In this document: positions 12,091 to 23,400 of the stretch, piece by piece
Numbering within the stretch: the stretch's first letter is position 1
Layout of the letters: each line of letters opens with the position of its first letter
From: Purshia tridentata
Lineage: Eukaryota > Streptophyta > Magnoliopsida > Rosales > Rosaceae
Assembly: GCA_003254885.1 (NCBI GenBank)
Contig: QANT01008602.1
Location: forward strand, 1 to 62,650
Length of the DNA: 62,650 nt
Direction of reading: 5' to 3'
The notes under the pieces: model-generated
What the model was told of the DNA's origin: nothing
The model's input: only the letters and a program-made list of their open reading frames with translations
The model's database searches: none
Made by a program: the position numbers and the translations under genes

Positions 12091-12692
12091 GCAATCACTG
12101 ATTGTAATTAGCGTATTTGAAGTTTGAAAGTCATAAGTTTAGATGAAAATGTGTTGTTTTGTTTTTATTTTTATTTTATCTACATATGATTAAAATTTAC
12201 ACAGGGAACATGAGTATTTTTTTAAAACATCTACTTATACATATTATATACGTGTACATACTAACCATGTTAATAAAAATAATAATAACAATAATAAAAC
12301 TAATTATTAATAATAATAATAATTAATAATAATAAGAGCAAATATGGCATTCTCGAACTTTATCCCTAATATCATTTTGGTTCATGAATTTGTTTTTCTA
12401 ATTCTATAGTCATTGAACTTTCCTCCGCATATTACATTAGTCCATTATGTCAAATATGTTACAAAACCCATCAATTTTTATCATGTGCCAAGCACATGAC
12501 CCACTTTTAGGGTTGAAAATAGCAAATCAAGTATTCTTCAAAAGTGCTTATATTCACACCCTAAAATACTTTTATGCCCAGTTTATCTCGAAATAAGAAT
12601 TTTTTTATTTTTTTATTTTTAAAACAACACAATTGACCATTCCCTTCCCCTTGACTCGACCACACCTTTTTCCCTCGTCCTGACGAATCCCT

Positions 12693-12729
<37 letters not shown>

Positions 12730-12862
12730 CTCTCTACAACCCAGACGTTGAAGTACAAAGGTAGAGTAAGTGTTTGTGTGTGTGTGAGAGAGAGAGAGAG
12801 TAGAGTAAAATTGTTCATACCATATTTAATTGTTGATATAAATTCTCACTTCCAAAAGTACA
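12091..12862. repeat. AT-rich spacer with TC/GT/AG microsatellites
   Basis: A TAA/AAT-rich stretch lies at about 12270-12335. A (TC)n tract is at about 12696-12726, and adjoining (TG)n and (AG)n runs lie at about 12770-12802. No gene was recognised; a minus-strand open frame here is only the translated microsatellite. Confidence 0.6.
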
Positions 12863-13180
12863 CTAGTTTTCGAGAATTCCAAGTTTCTTAAGACAAACTT
12901 TTATATGAAATTCCACGCACGTCCAAAAGTCTGCTTTTAAATAATAATGTAAACACGTCCGAGAACTTTCAGGCACACATTTAATATAATTAGGACCATA
13001 CTTTCTAAGAAAAATATTATATATATATTCATCAACTAAAGAGGATGGAAGATGATTAGAGGAATATAAAGGAGAAAGAGAAGAAGAGGGAACATCTTCA
13101 GCTTGCACTATAACATAGACAAGTACCATCCATCCCAATATTAACATCATACAAACATCTCTCAAATGATTTTCTTCCAT
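12863..13180 (-). CDS. candidate small secreted Cys-containing peptide, 105 aa
   Basis: A single open frame from ATG at 13180 to a stop at 12863. Residues 1-27 look like a signal peptide: a charged start followed by a hydrophobic run (MMLILGWMVLVYVIVQA), with cleavage likely after QA. The mature part has four cysteines in the spacing C-x7-C-x11-C-x7-C within residues 67-96 and a KYGP motif before them. A TATA-like TATATATAA lies upstream on the minus strand at about 13221-13233, roughly 45 bases from the ATG, which is a workable promoter distance. The pattern resembles plant thionin-like or other Cys-rich secreted peptides, which usually carry six to eight cysteines, so it could be a divergent or decaying member. 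I do not recognise the exact family. The surrounding DNA is transposon-rich and no expression evidence is available. Confidence 0.45.
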   Translation of the reverse strand: MEENHLRDVCMMLILGWMVLVYVIVQAEDVPSSSLSPLYSSNHLPSSLVDEYIYNIFLRKYGPNYIKCVPESSRTCLHYYLKADFWTCVEFHIKVCLKKLGILEN

Positions 13181-13677
13181 TAATTTTACACTTTTTTTTT
13201 TATCTGTTAATCAATTTAAAGGTTATATATATTGTAAGATTTTAAGAAAGTGTCCTTTGCACACTTCAATTATCAAAGAACTTCAAATTTATGTATTCTA
13301 TTTTACTTGTTAATCTGGCTCCCCCTAAAATTATTTAAAAGAATATATATATATATAGTGCTATTATTGGCGTGTACACTATGAATCCACATACTTTATT
13401 AAATATATCAATTTTGTTTTTTACTATACTGTATTTTGTTTTTCTATTTAAGAGTGGCTATTAAGAAGTAACCACAAACAACTTTTGAGTTTTTTAAATT
13501 TCATTAAAACAAAATCTTCTAATTTAAATAAACCTAGCTTTGAGCACACCAATTTGTTTTAGGTACTTCATGTCTCTAAGTCTCTTTAATTAGTTAGAAA
13601 AACAATATATATCTTGAATATTGTGGTGCCAATAGGCTAGTAGTAATAACTGATATATATATATATATATATATAAG
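13181..13677. other. spacer upstream of the peptide gene; TA microsatellite
   Basis: It holds the likely promoter of the small peptide gene at its left end and (TA)n runs near 13343-13358 and 13651-13674. Nothing else was recognised. Confidence 0.4.
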
Positions 13678-14074
13678 GAAAGCTCTGTTGTACACCGTAT
13701 ATAAATAGCTCATTTGTATACTTTCACCCATAGCTCACTCCCACGTAATTTTTAATAATCTAAACGTCTATTTTTTAGACCTCTATTCATAGATCATCCT
13801 TACAAAAAATTAGCTAAATCGAAAATCGTTTGCCTATCTAACTTTGATCAAATATATAGATGATTTCTCTGAAAATATTTGGTTCGTCTGTCTATTTGAA
13901 CAAAGTTAGATAGGCAAATGGCTTCCAATTTGATTAAATTTTTACAAGGATAATCTATGAATAGAGGTCTAAAACATAGACAATTTGGATTTTTGGAAAA
14001 ATTACATGGGAGTGGGCTATGGGTGAAGGTATACAAATAAGTTATTTTGTAGAACGTATACAATAGAAACTTTC
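13678..14074. mobile_element. foldback MITE, 397 bp, possible MULE type
   Basis: The left and right halves are long imperfect inverted repeats. GAAAGCTCTGTTGTACACCG at the left end mirrors CGTATACAATAGAAACTTTC at the right end, and TTTGCCTATCTAACTTTGAT in the left arm is mirrored near 13900-13920. TATATATATAAG flanks both ends (13666-13677 and 14075-14086). A 9-12 bp duplication with long TIRs fits Mutator-like MITEs, but the TA-rich flank makes the exact TSD length uncertain. Confidence 0.8.
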
Positions 14075-14086
14075 TATATATATAAG

Positions 14087-15440
14087 CACTCTAAAACTAA
14101 CTAGTTAATAAGTTAATATGAAGTTACATGACCATCACTTTAGGTCCACCACACACTATTATCTCATAATATGAAATGTCTATTTTTTCATATCCCTTTC
14201 TGTTTACACCTTGTTTTGGCATCGGGCCGAGTGTATGGCCAAGCCCAAACTTGATCAAAGGCCAGCCTAATTGAAGTTGCGTTGATGGAAGCAAGACTAG
14301 TAAAGCTCATTCCACTTAGGCACATAGCGAGAATTTCAAAGTCCATAGAGGAGATGCCGTATCCTTTTAGAAGAGAAATATTTCAATTAAGGCCAGAATA
14401 TTAATTGGATTTGGATGCAAATATGGCAAGTTTTGAGAAAACTTGAGCGCAAAGGGATATAACTTGAGTAAGGAAGATAAGCCAAGAGTACGAGTTCAAT
14501 TAGGAGAAGGACTTCCTTGAAGGCCCTAGGGTTTGACCACTATATAAGGAGACATAAGCATGAAGAAAAGGTCTACACACACACCACACCCCCATACAAC
14601 AAAATCAAAGCTCAGAAATATCAATCTTCAGATTTCTCAAGTTTACTGTTGCGATCAGTTCTTCAAGTTCTTAAGAATTGCATTATTTCTTTTGGCTCTG
14701 CTAGAAACCAATTGTTCAAGTATTGATTCATGTTTGTTTTTAGTCTTTGATTTTTGTTTCATAATTTTAGATGAGGTTTATTATTAGAATTACTATTGTC
14801 ACTCGTTTCAGAGATAATTAGATTGAACATACTTTTTACATTAAAGTGCACAATTTCTCTTTCCGTCCAATTAGTCAAGTTTTGGTCCACTGCATCTCTA
14901 CATTCGAGCACACTGTTATTGTTACGCCGAGTGATTAGAAGTCATTGAAGCTCAAGGCATTAAAAATAACTTCAACGAGGTAGGTGTTCCTTGCACGCCG
15001 CATAATCATTTGTTTAGAAGTTAGATCATAGGGCAATACATACATCATTCAATCAATCAAGCACGACACCATTTTCTGCAAATCGATCATATTAGCCGTG
15101 TAGTGGCATGCCCGCATTTACAATCAAGGACTACCAGTGTATTAGCTAGGATCCTCAGCACAATCCTGTCATGAATTTTAGACGAAACACTTTCAAATAT
15201 GATCATTGCAAAAAGATGGATTAAATTAGAAACCAATTAGTCATATATCTTTGATATAAGCATTAAAATGAATTTCATTGTACTCAAATTGCAAAAACAC
15301 TTTTTTTATGATTGACTTTTTTGCAAAGATGATATCTGAAGTGGAGCAATAGAAAATGAATAGTTTAGAAGGCCGATCCTCGAAGATTGAAGGTTTCTGG
15401 TTCCATTGGGACTCACGATGACCCTAATAAGCGTCATACA
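14087..15440 (+). mobile_element. LTR-like sequence with TATA box (tentative)
   Basis: A compact promoter-like layout: ACCACTATATAAGGAGAC at about 14537-14554 is followed by a CA-rich leader with no long open frame of known type. This is the usual look of an LTR U3-R junction. Neither end nor a partner LTR could be defined, so the boundaries are approximate. Confidence 0.35.
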
Positions 15441-16980
15441 TCAACTAGTCATCTACTTGATAAGAGTTCTATGTGAGCTGCTGTTTTACCAACGTAGTCT
15501 TCCTCCTTGTGATATGCATTACAACTGTATGTATTTACTTGTTATAATAGGACTAGGACTAGGATTTCTGTTACACTAAGTCTTGTAATTCATTATAAAA
15601 AACAATACAAAATACTCTTCAATCACTAAGGTTTACAACATTTCTCTCCCCTCTAAAACCCTAAATTAATGACATATGGTATATAAGTATAGAGTCTAAT
15701 GACAAATCACTACACTTTTATTCTACCATACTTGAAAGCTTTAGTCCTTATTTCTCACAAACATTTTGACTTTCTTTAATATGTCACCATCAACCACGAG
15801 CTCTTAGATATGGCACCACTAGTATTGGTTCTTCTAACTCAGAAAAAATTATCCCACATTGTCACCAGTTATGTGAACATCAAACTCAATTATAAGAACT
15901 ATCCTCTATGGCCTGCATGTTCTCAAAAGAAGGAACCTCCTTTCTTCTACTGATGGATCAAGTTGGAAAAGATACAAATGAAATTAATCCTCTTTATAAA
16001 TAATGGATCCAAAACGACAAACTCGAAATGGCTCTCTTTCTCAATCAATTATTACAGTTGTTGCTCGTTCTACTTCATCTCGTGAAACTTTGGGTATTCT
16101 TTGAAAAACGATTTATCTCATAAAACTCTAATTGGATGATTCAACTACGAAGGCCTATATCACGAGGATTGTTGGGGTTGTCTCAGAAGGCCTATATCAA
16201 CAAAGTTTTAGAAAGATTTAACATGAATTCAGAAGGGGGATAAATTTAGCTTAAGCCAATATCCTCAAAATGAATTGGAACGTGAACGTATAAGAGACAT
16301 TTCGTATGCTTTTCTTGTAGGGAGTTTGATGTATGCACAAGTATCAGGCCATACATTAGTTTTGCTGTTGGGATGTTAGGGAGATACCAAAGTAATCCGG
16401 GATTTAATAACTGGAAAGGTGTATGTAAAGAAAGTGTTGAGATATTTGTAAGAGACAAAAGACCAAATACTCACGTTTAAAAGGAGTAACCATCTTGAAG
16501 TAATTGGTTATGCAGACCTAGATTTTGGAGGGTGTGTAGATAGCCTAAAAAGCACTTTTGACTATGTGTTTCTTCTCGCAGGAGGAGCCATTTCATGGAA
16601 AAGTGCTAAGTAGAGCATCATTGCTTCATCTACCATGGAAGCTGAGTTTGTAGCTTATTTTTAAGCTACAAATCATGGGTTATGGCTGCAGAATTTTTAT
16701 TTTAGGATTTGGAGTTGTGATTCTATCTTTAGGCTGCTAAGAATTCATTGTGATAATGCCACAACAGTGTTCTTTCAAAGAACGATAGGTATACTGAGGC
16801 AGCTAAGCATGTTGAATTGAAAATACCTATCAGTTATAGAAGAAGTTCAACAACAATAAGTGTCAATTGAACAAATTAGTATGAGTGTTAACATAGCAGA
16901 TCCACTCATGAAAGGGCTATCACCAAAGACATTCATGAAGCATGCTAAAGAAATGGGTCTTGAGTGTAGCCATTAGAATA
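15441..16980 (+). mobile_element. Copia retrotransposon remnant: LTR end, gag piece, RT-RNase H
   Basis: An LTR-like tail (to about 15665) is followed by gag-like text (NYPLWPACSQKKE about 15895-15935; IITVVARSTSRETLGIL about 16045-16100). At 16170-16980 come the end of RT and the RNase H in shifting frames: a region matching the MYAQ...GMLGRYQ-type segment, a GYADLDF-type metal motif at about 16505, AGGAISWKSAK-like text at about 16580-16610, STMEAEFVA at about 16630-16655, and an AKHVELK run near 16805. Integrase and most of RT are deleted and many stops are present. Confidence 0.75.
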
Positions 16981-17237
16981 ACTCATGGATTGCTAGTGCT
17001 TATTTATTTGACATTATGATTCAAAATTTTTGTCTTGCATTAATGTATACATGCATTTGAATGAATGAATGTGACAAAAATAGTCTTTTAAAGATATTAT
17101 AGGACCATCAACAAAAAACCAACTTATAGGCCTAGTTAGATAAATCATTAGTGTAATAGTACATGTAAGGGATCATAATCTTGAATAGTATAGAACCGCC
17201 ATGACTCACATTTTTGAGCTATTTAATTAAGGTAAAT
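16981..17237. other. no recognisable feature
   Basis: Probable downstream flank of the Copia remnant. Nothing further was recognised. Confidence 0.35.
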
Positions 17238-18324
17238 CAGTTGTATTCAATTTGGATTTTAAATGACTTTCGTGGAATTAAAAAGTCTAGTGGTATTCAA
17301 TAAATTTTTTTAAAGAGTCTATAAATATCTGCTAGTATTCAATCAATACTTGTAAAGAATCTATAAAAGTTTAGCAGTATTCAATTATGATTTTTAAGGA
17401 GTCAATAAAAGTTGTGTGGTATTCAAAAAGTCATTGACTTGTATGGAATTTAAAAAATTATAGACTTTCATAGACCTTATAGTGTAAATTGTGCTATATC
17501 AAAGTCAATAATTCTCCAACCTTCACCCGACAGATTTCAAATATTAAATTCAATATAAAAAATGGTATATTATTTAGAAATAAAACAAATTTGTATTTAA
17601 TTTTTCTGAAATAAAATTACCAAACAGTATATCATTTGTTTTACATTTTTTTTTTTTTTTGCAATCATCCTCATTTGTATATAAAAACTAAATTTGGAAA
17701 CGTGAACTTCAAATCAATATGCACATGATTCATGAACCAAATTGTGTGGTTTGTGTCACCACATTCGGATAAATAAACATTTTAACATATTAGTTCATTA
17801 GAGAAATAACGAAGAGGATGCATAAGGCTGCTTTTGACATTTCAATTCTTCTAAGTTCACTCATGTATGTATTTATTATGTTTACTGGCCTATGAGCTAG
17901 ATTCCCTTGTACACTCAATAAATTCATCTTTATGTTGTGCTTGCTATAAATATTAATGCAATATCCCAAATCATCCAAATGAAGAAGGTTAGAGTGTGAA
18001 ACAGTGAAAAACTATATCTTTTCAACTCCAGCATGTATATATATGACAGTTCTCGGTTGTTGTATCAAGGTGTACCATCTTCCTAAGTTCTTGTTCGTTG
18101 TACTTAATTAATTAATTGTGATACAAATAAAATTGAAAAAAGTCTATGAATTAGCCACAAAACAAAAAAAAAGTCTATAAAACTCTACAAAAGTCTATAT
18201 AGAATTCTGGTAAAGTCTATGTGGAGTTTATAAAAGTCATTAAAAATCCATCAACTCTACCAAAGTCAATGACTTTTAAAAACTCTATAAAAGTCCATTA
18301 AAATTTTAATTGAATATACCCCCC
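17238..18324. mobile_element. non-autonomous TIR DNA element, about 1.1 kb
   Basis: The left end (TTGTATTCAATTTGGATTTT, from 17241) and the reverse complement of the right end (GGGGGGTATATTCAATTAAA) form TIRs of about 40 bp. Subterminal regions hold several copies of AGTCTATAAAA and GGTATTCAAT, direct on the left and inverted on the right. TAAAT flanks both ends (17233-17237 and 18325-18329) as a possible target duplication. No transposase was found inside. The superfamily is uncertain. Confidence 0.6.
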
Positions 18325-18710
18325 TAAATATGACTGATTCAATTTTATTGCGCGCTTATGTTACTTAATCAAATCATAATAGTTAGGATTATTATAAGGA
18401 CCAAGTTGAAGACTATTGGAATTAATTGCTTGTCTGCAAATTAACTTCCTTATTAATTGTGGTCCATATATCAATCCTGATCTGATAAGGAGAATTGATA
18501 TAGTACAAGATAATAATAAAGGTTTGGGTTAATTAATTTTCTAGTCTAAATCTACTATGATGGATGATAAAGATTAATGGGATTGTAATAGCAAATTCGG
18601 TCCTATCTCTTCTTCTAAATATGTAGGTTAATTCCATCTTATCCTTACACACACACAAGTACACCTTACGTGGTTTATAGGACAAGAGAGAGAGAAACAC
18701 AAATTTCAGT

Positions 18711-18780
18711 TCTCTAATTTCGAGAATAACTCACTGTTAATCGATTCTCTAATTTCGAGAATAACTCACTGTTAATCGAT
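18711..18780. repeat. perfect 35-bp tandem duplication
   Basis: The 35-base unit beginning TCTCTAATTTCGAGAATAAC and ending TTAATCGAT occurs twice with no mismatch (18711-18745, 18746-18780), so it is recent. Shortly after comes ATGGATCCAG followed by GTACGC (about 18804), which resembles a short first exon with a splice donor, but nothing downstream continues it. Confidence 0.9.
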
Positions 18781-18907
18781 ATTCCGTACTCAAGCTCGTA
18801 TAAAATGGATCCAGGTACGCTCCTATGAATTTATTATACTGAACAATATATGTGAAATCATGAAGGTCAAAGATTTTGAGGTTTACAGTGTGTGATTATT
18901 CTAACAG

Positions 18908-19159
18908 GGATGAAAAAATTCCCTGCCTCATCGCGTAACCTGTTAAACTTAATATATATATATATATATATTATATAACTTTATGATTAAATTTTAATTT
19001 TATATTCTTATTTTTGTGATTTAACATCATTTTACTAAATAAAAAATAAAAAAAACAATACTGGGAACCCCGTATACAGGATGGAAACCTCGTTTACTCG
19101 ATGGGATGGGTATGGTATTGAAAAACCAGTCCGGAACCCGCTTTGCTGCCATCCCTAAT
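18908..19159. mobile_element. MITE with hAT-like termini (tentative)
   Basis: It begins CAGGGATG and ends CATCCCTA, an imperfect inverted pair typical of short hAT elements. Inside are GGGAACCCCGTA- and GATGGGTATGG-type motifs common to such MITEs, and a (TA)n run. An 8-bp target duplication could not be matched. Confidence 0.4.
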
Positions 19160-19332
19160 AAATGGAGTCTTTTTTTTCATAAATCATGGATCCTCCTTTA
19201 TAGTTTTTTCTATTTAGTCAAATGTGTTAACTATTTAAATGAGGAGGTATGTAGTGAGAAGAAAATGAGTATTTATATAGCATGTGTCTTTTAATGTTTT
19301 ATCAAGTGAATTGACAAAAATACTTGTACGTA

Positions 19333-19526
19333 GAAAAATATACGGAGGTAAGCTGCTGACTCTCTGCCCATCTTAGTTTGGCGTTAGTTTTCATGTGTTT
19401 GACTCCGTTCTGTGCTGGACTTTCTGGTGTTTGATGCTACTGGTGTGACTGTGTAAGACTGTTCCTGTTTTGTCCTTTCTCTTTGGGTGCCTTTGTAGTT
19501 TGTACCAAAAAAAAATGTACGGAGGT
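19333..19526 (+). mobile_element. 5'-truncated LINE tail with poly-A and target duplication
   Basis: About 165 bp ending in TTTGTAGTTTGTACC plus a poly-A run, flanked by near-identical copies of AAAAATATACGGAGGT (19333-19349) and AAAAATGTACGGAGGT (19511-19526). A poly-A tail next to a 15-17 bp duplication is the signature of target-primed insertion of a LINE or SINE. It lies about 0.9 kb upstream of the SCAB1 start codon. Confidence 0.7.
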
Positions 19527-20458
19527 GTAAGATTGGCATGTGAGAGGAAGTTTTGGTGGTAAATTGACAATTTTCCCAAAATACAGTGGTACTTATGCAA
19601 TTTTCTCTAAAAGCAAATTATCAAGTGGGAAAAAATTAAGAGAAACAATAAAAATGGGGGACGACCTTCTCTTTTTCATGCTTTGCTTTTCAAAAAGCAA
19701 CCAAACCAGGCCCATCCGTTTGCATATTCTCTTTCTCACTCTCTCTGCTTTTGTATATTATTAATTTGAATAGCCAGCCAGAACTGGAGCAAAACCTGCA
19801 TCTGATCCAAGAATCTCAAACTCTCTTTCCCATTATATAATACAGTTTCATCATCTGTAAGTCCAAGTTCCCCTTTTTGTCTTCATTGTTCACTTTTTTC
19901 TCCATTGCTCTCACTACCATAAAGCAACAACAAAAAAACTAAAAATTCAACGGCTAGGGTTTCAGTTTCATTGTCCTAAATCTCTCGGCAGATACATTTC
20001 TGTATTGGGTAATCAATATTTGTTTTCTGCCTTTATCTTGCTTTGAATGATTGTGGTCATATATAGCTATTTTTTAAACACATTTGCTATCTTTCGGTTT
20101 TGGGTTTTGATCAGCTAAGGGGTTTTTGTGTTTTATAAATTGGGTTCCTTTATGTATTACTTGTTTTATGGTCTGCCGTCTGGTCGTAAAAACGAATGAA
20201 AGTGCTTAAACGAAGCTCTATTAAGTTGTACTGACTCGATTATACCATTTCAAGTGATGAAATTGCTCATTCTCTTGGCTTTCTTCTACATTTTCTGAGC
20301 AGCTGAATGTAATTGTTGAAACTGATTACTTGAATTAGGTGGTATTGGTTAGTAGAACCTGACCCACATTTGGTTTTAGGTAGAGATGTCATTTTACAGT
20401 GTGTGTGAATTTTTAAAGTGTAGCTTTTGGTGGTTGTCACAGTTATTAGTTTGGAGAA
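19527..20458 (+). promoter_or_regulatory. SCAB1 promoter and 5' leader (inferred)
   Basis: A TATA-like CATTATATAATAC lies at about 19832-19844 and is followed by a pyrimidine-rich leader. A donor-like GGGTAATC at about 20007 and acceptor-like CAG sites near 20441 suggest a leader intron of roughly 0.4 kb before the ATG at 20459. The transcription start and the intron are inferences. Confidence 0.4.
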
Positions 20459-23400
20459 ATGACGAGGGTAGGCAGAGATTTTGGAGACACAATGAAAAAA
20501 GATGCCGTTCCGGCAGTGTCAGCTGATGTGATTTTTGCCACAAGCCGGTTTCCCAATTACAAAATTGGAGCTAACAATCAGATTGTGGAGGCAAAGGATG
20601 ACCCAAAGGTACTATCAATGAAGGAGGTAGTTGCACGTGAGACAGCACAATTGTTGGAGCAGCAGAAACGCCTTTCAGTTCGTGACCTTGCCAGTAAATT
20701 TGAGAAAGGGTTGGCTGCTGCTGCTAAGTTATCTGAAGAGGTTAAATGCTTTCAAAATTTTTGTGTGTCTGCTAGAAAGTTATAATGTGGTTTTGACAAA
20801 AATCTTTAATAGTATATGGTTTCTTTCAATACTTTTTTTGTTATCTGTTCTGAATGTTGAAGACTGAAACCGAGGGAAGTTTTTGGTATTAGTATTTTGA
20901 AACCTATGGTGCTTTTTATGGTTTTAGGAAATATGGACACTCACTGGGACCAAAAGAAATTGTTATATTAAGCGCAGTTGTAAGAAGGCTCTGTCTTTTT
21001 TTTTTTTTTTTTTCTCTTTNTTTTTTTTTTTTTTTTTTTTCTCTCTTTTATGTGTTATGAAAGTTTTTAAATGTGAAAGGTTGATCTATTTTTTTCACTT
21101 TAAATTGTAGGCAATGCTTCTTTCTTCAGTTGTTTTTGTTCCTGATTGGTTAGATTGAAGCATCAACATCCAAATAAAGTGGATGGTATGTTACCTGATT
21201 CTAAACTATTCAATTGTTGAATACAGGCTAGACTTAGAGAGGCAGCTTCTTTGGAAAAACATGTCCTTTTGAAGAAGCTTAGGGATGCACTGGAATCATT
21301 AAAGGGACGTGTGGCTGGTAAAAACAAGGATGATGTAGAGGAAGCCATTTCAATGGTTAGTTGTGTGTATTTTGCTTCCTTTTTTTTTTTTTTTTCCTGA
21401 ATTCTTCCTTTCGGTAAACTTATTCCACTTATCACACTGTTAGTTGGTTAATAATTGTAATATTGCTCACAAAATATGATTTCAGGTATCAAATGAAACA
21501 TTTGTCTATTTGGTTGGACTTCTTGCTTGCAAAAGGATAGGATAGTTTCTTTCTTTATCTTGTTTTGTAGCTGGACTTCTCGTCCACTGCTGGGAATGTT
21601 ACTGTATTCTCCTCAGTCCTCACTTATTTAATAAAGTCTCTGTTTTTTAATATAAAAGAAATTAAATAATTTGATATTTGGTTGGACTTAATATCATTAC
21701 TTTTGTATTGAGGCCTATCTTTAGAAAAAAAAATTTGCAAAGGAAATAATACACCCCAAAGACCGACAAATAAAATGAGCCATGAAATATGAACCTGTAT
21801 TTCATCTTTTGTTATTTTAATTACAATTTACAAAAGAGATGACCTCTATGTAGATATCTTGCAATTTAGAGAGAGGGGGGGGAAGTGCAATGAGCCACAT
21901 CCACATAGTTAGATATATTCTCCTTTGGTCTTAACCTCCCTTATGAGTTTAACAGGCCTATGATTACTGCAAATAATTTTTTTTTATGAGAAACAGACTT
22001 TCATTAAATGAAAATAAAGTAGTACATAGTATACTGTGGACAAGATGTCCACTATCCTACAAGCTCCTAGGTAACAAGCTCTAGGACATTGTAAAAGCCA
22101 AACAAACAGAGCACAACTGTGTAGATAAACAGCAATAATCAAACCCTAACACACAACAGCCTTCCAATTTGACATCATTGCAGAAAAATGAGAAGTGCTT
22201 GGAAGCTAGAGTGACTGATGCCCATGGTGAAGCTCAACACTGAACTCTCTCCCAAAAATTATCCACCTCTTCCCCCTTAGTATCATCAAAGACCCTTTTA
22301 TGTCTCCCTATCCAAATTACCCACAAAACAGCCATCACAGCACACCTCCCTAACACCACACGCGTCTTTCTCCCTCCAAAATACTTATATCTAGCAAATA
22401 CTAACCCACATATATAGCACCTTCCTTCAACTTAACCAGGCCATGTGTGACTTGAGTCATGGATGCTGTGTTCATCTCACCCTATTTTCCAATCACCCAT
22501 CTTGGCTTTATGCGCCTCAGGTAATCTTGATCATTTGGCTGGAAAGGAAAAGGACACTCCAGGAGTATAAAGGGGTATGGAAGAACTATGGGATAGAGTT
22601 AGGTTTTGGGCTTCTCTTTCAGTATCTGTCTTAGTGGAGTAAAGGAGTTTTCGTTTTCTACTACTCTTTCAGATTGAAAGGCATTTTTTTGTTAGTTTTG
22701 CGTAGATTAAACAAGTTTTTCTGTTGTAAAGTAGGTGTGTGGTATTTTGTTTATTCACAAAAAAAGAAGTCTAAACTTTAATAGGTAACAAATGAAAACG
22801 TAGGAAAATATATAAAATATGTTGCGTAGAATTTAGAAAGAAAAATGTCTGAGGAGGAATTAACTTATAACGCATGGAATTTAAACTTCCAATTGTGGTA
22901 TTAAACTTCCATTAGGTGTTAGAGAGAAGGGAGGGAGGGAGAGAATTTATGAGAGTCTACGTTTGTGGAAAGAAGCTATTCAATGTCCTTATTCAGTAAT
23001 AAAGCACTAATGTAATAAACTTCAAATCTTGGACTAATCAATATTGTCAATCTTCTATGTTGTTAATTTGGTAAAATTTCCCTCCCACCTTTTAGTTTCA
23101 CCTGTGTCTAAGGGTGCTTTCAAAAATGAAATCCATTCGAACCCCAGCCTGTCTACTATTTTTTCTTATCATAAGGCCTCAATTTATTTTTTCGAATTTA
23201 GTGCCTTTGGGGCTTTCTTCTATGATATTCACCTGCCCCTCCCGTGTTTCTATAATAGATTTTAATTTGTCAAATATATTTTTTTCCTCTAGAATGATTT
23301 ATTTGACCCCGTTTGTTATTGCTTCTGCTATCTTCAAAAGAAGCAAATCATGACCAAGAAATATTATGATTGCTCCTTCCAGGTGGAGGCTTTAGCAGTT

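Noticed and set aside
12561..12818. open frame rich in RERERER
   Set aside because: It is a translated TC/AG microsatellite.
18795..18815. short first exon ATGGATCCAG with splice donor
   Set aside because: No downstream exon or recognisable protein follows, and it lies beside a recent tandem duplication in transposon DNA.
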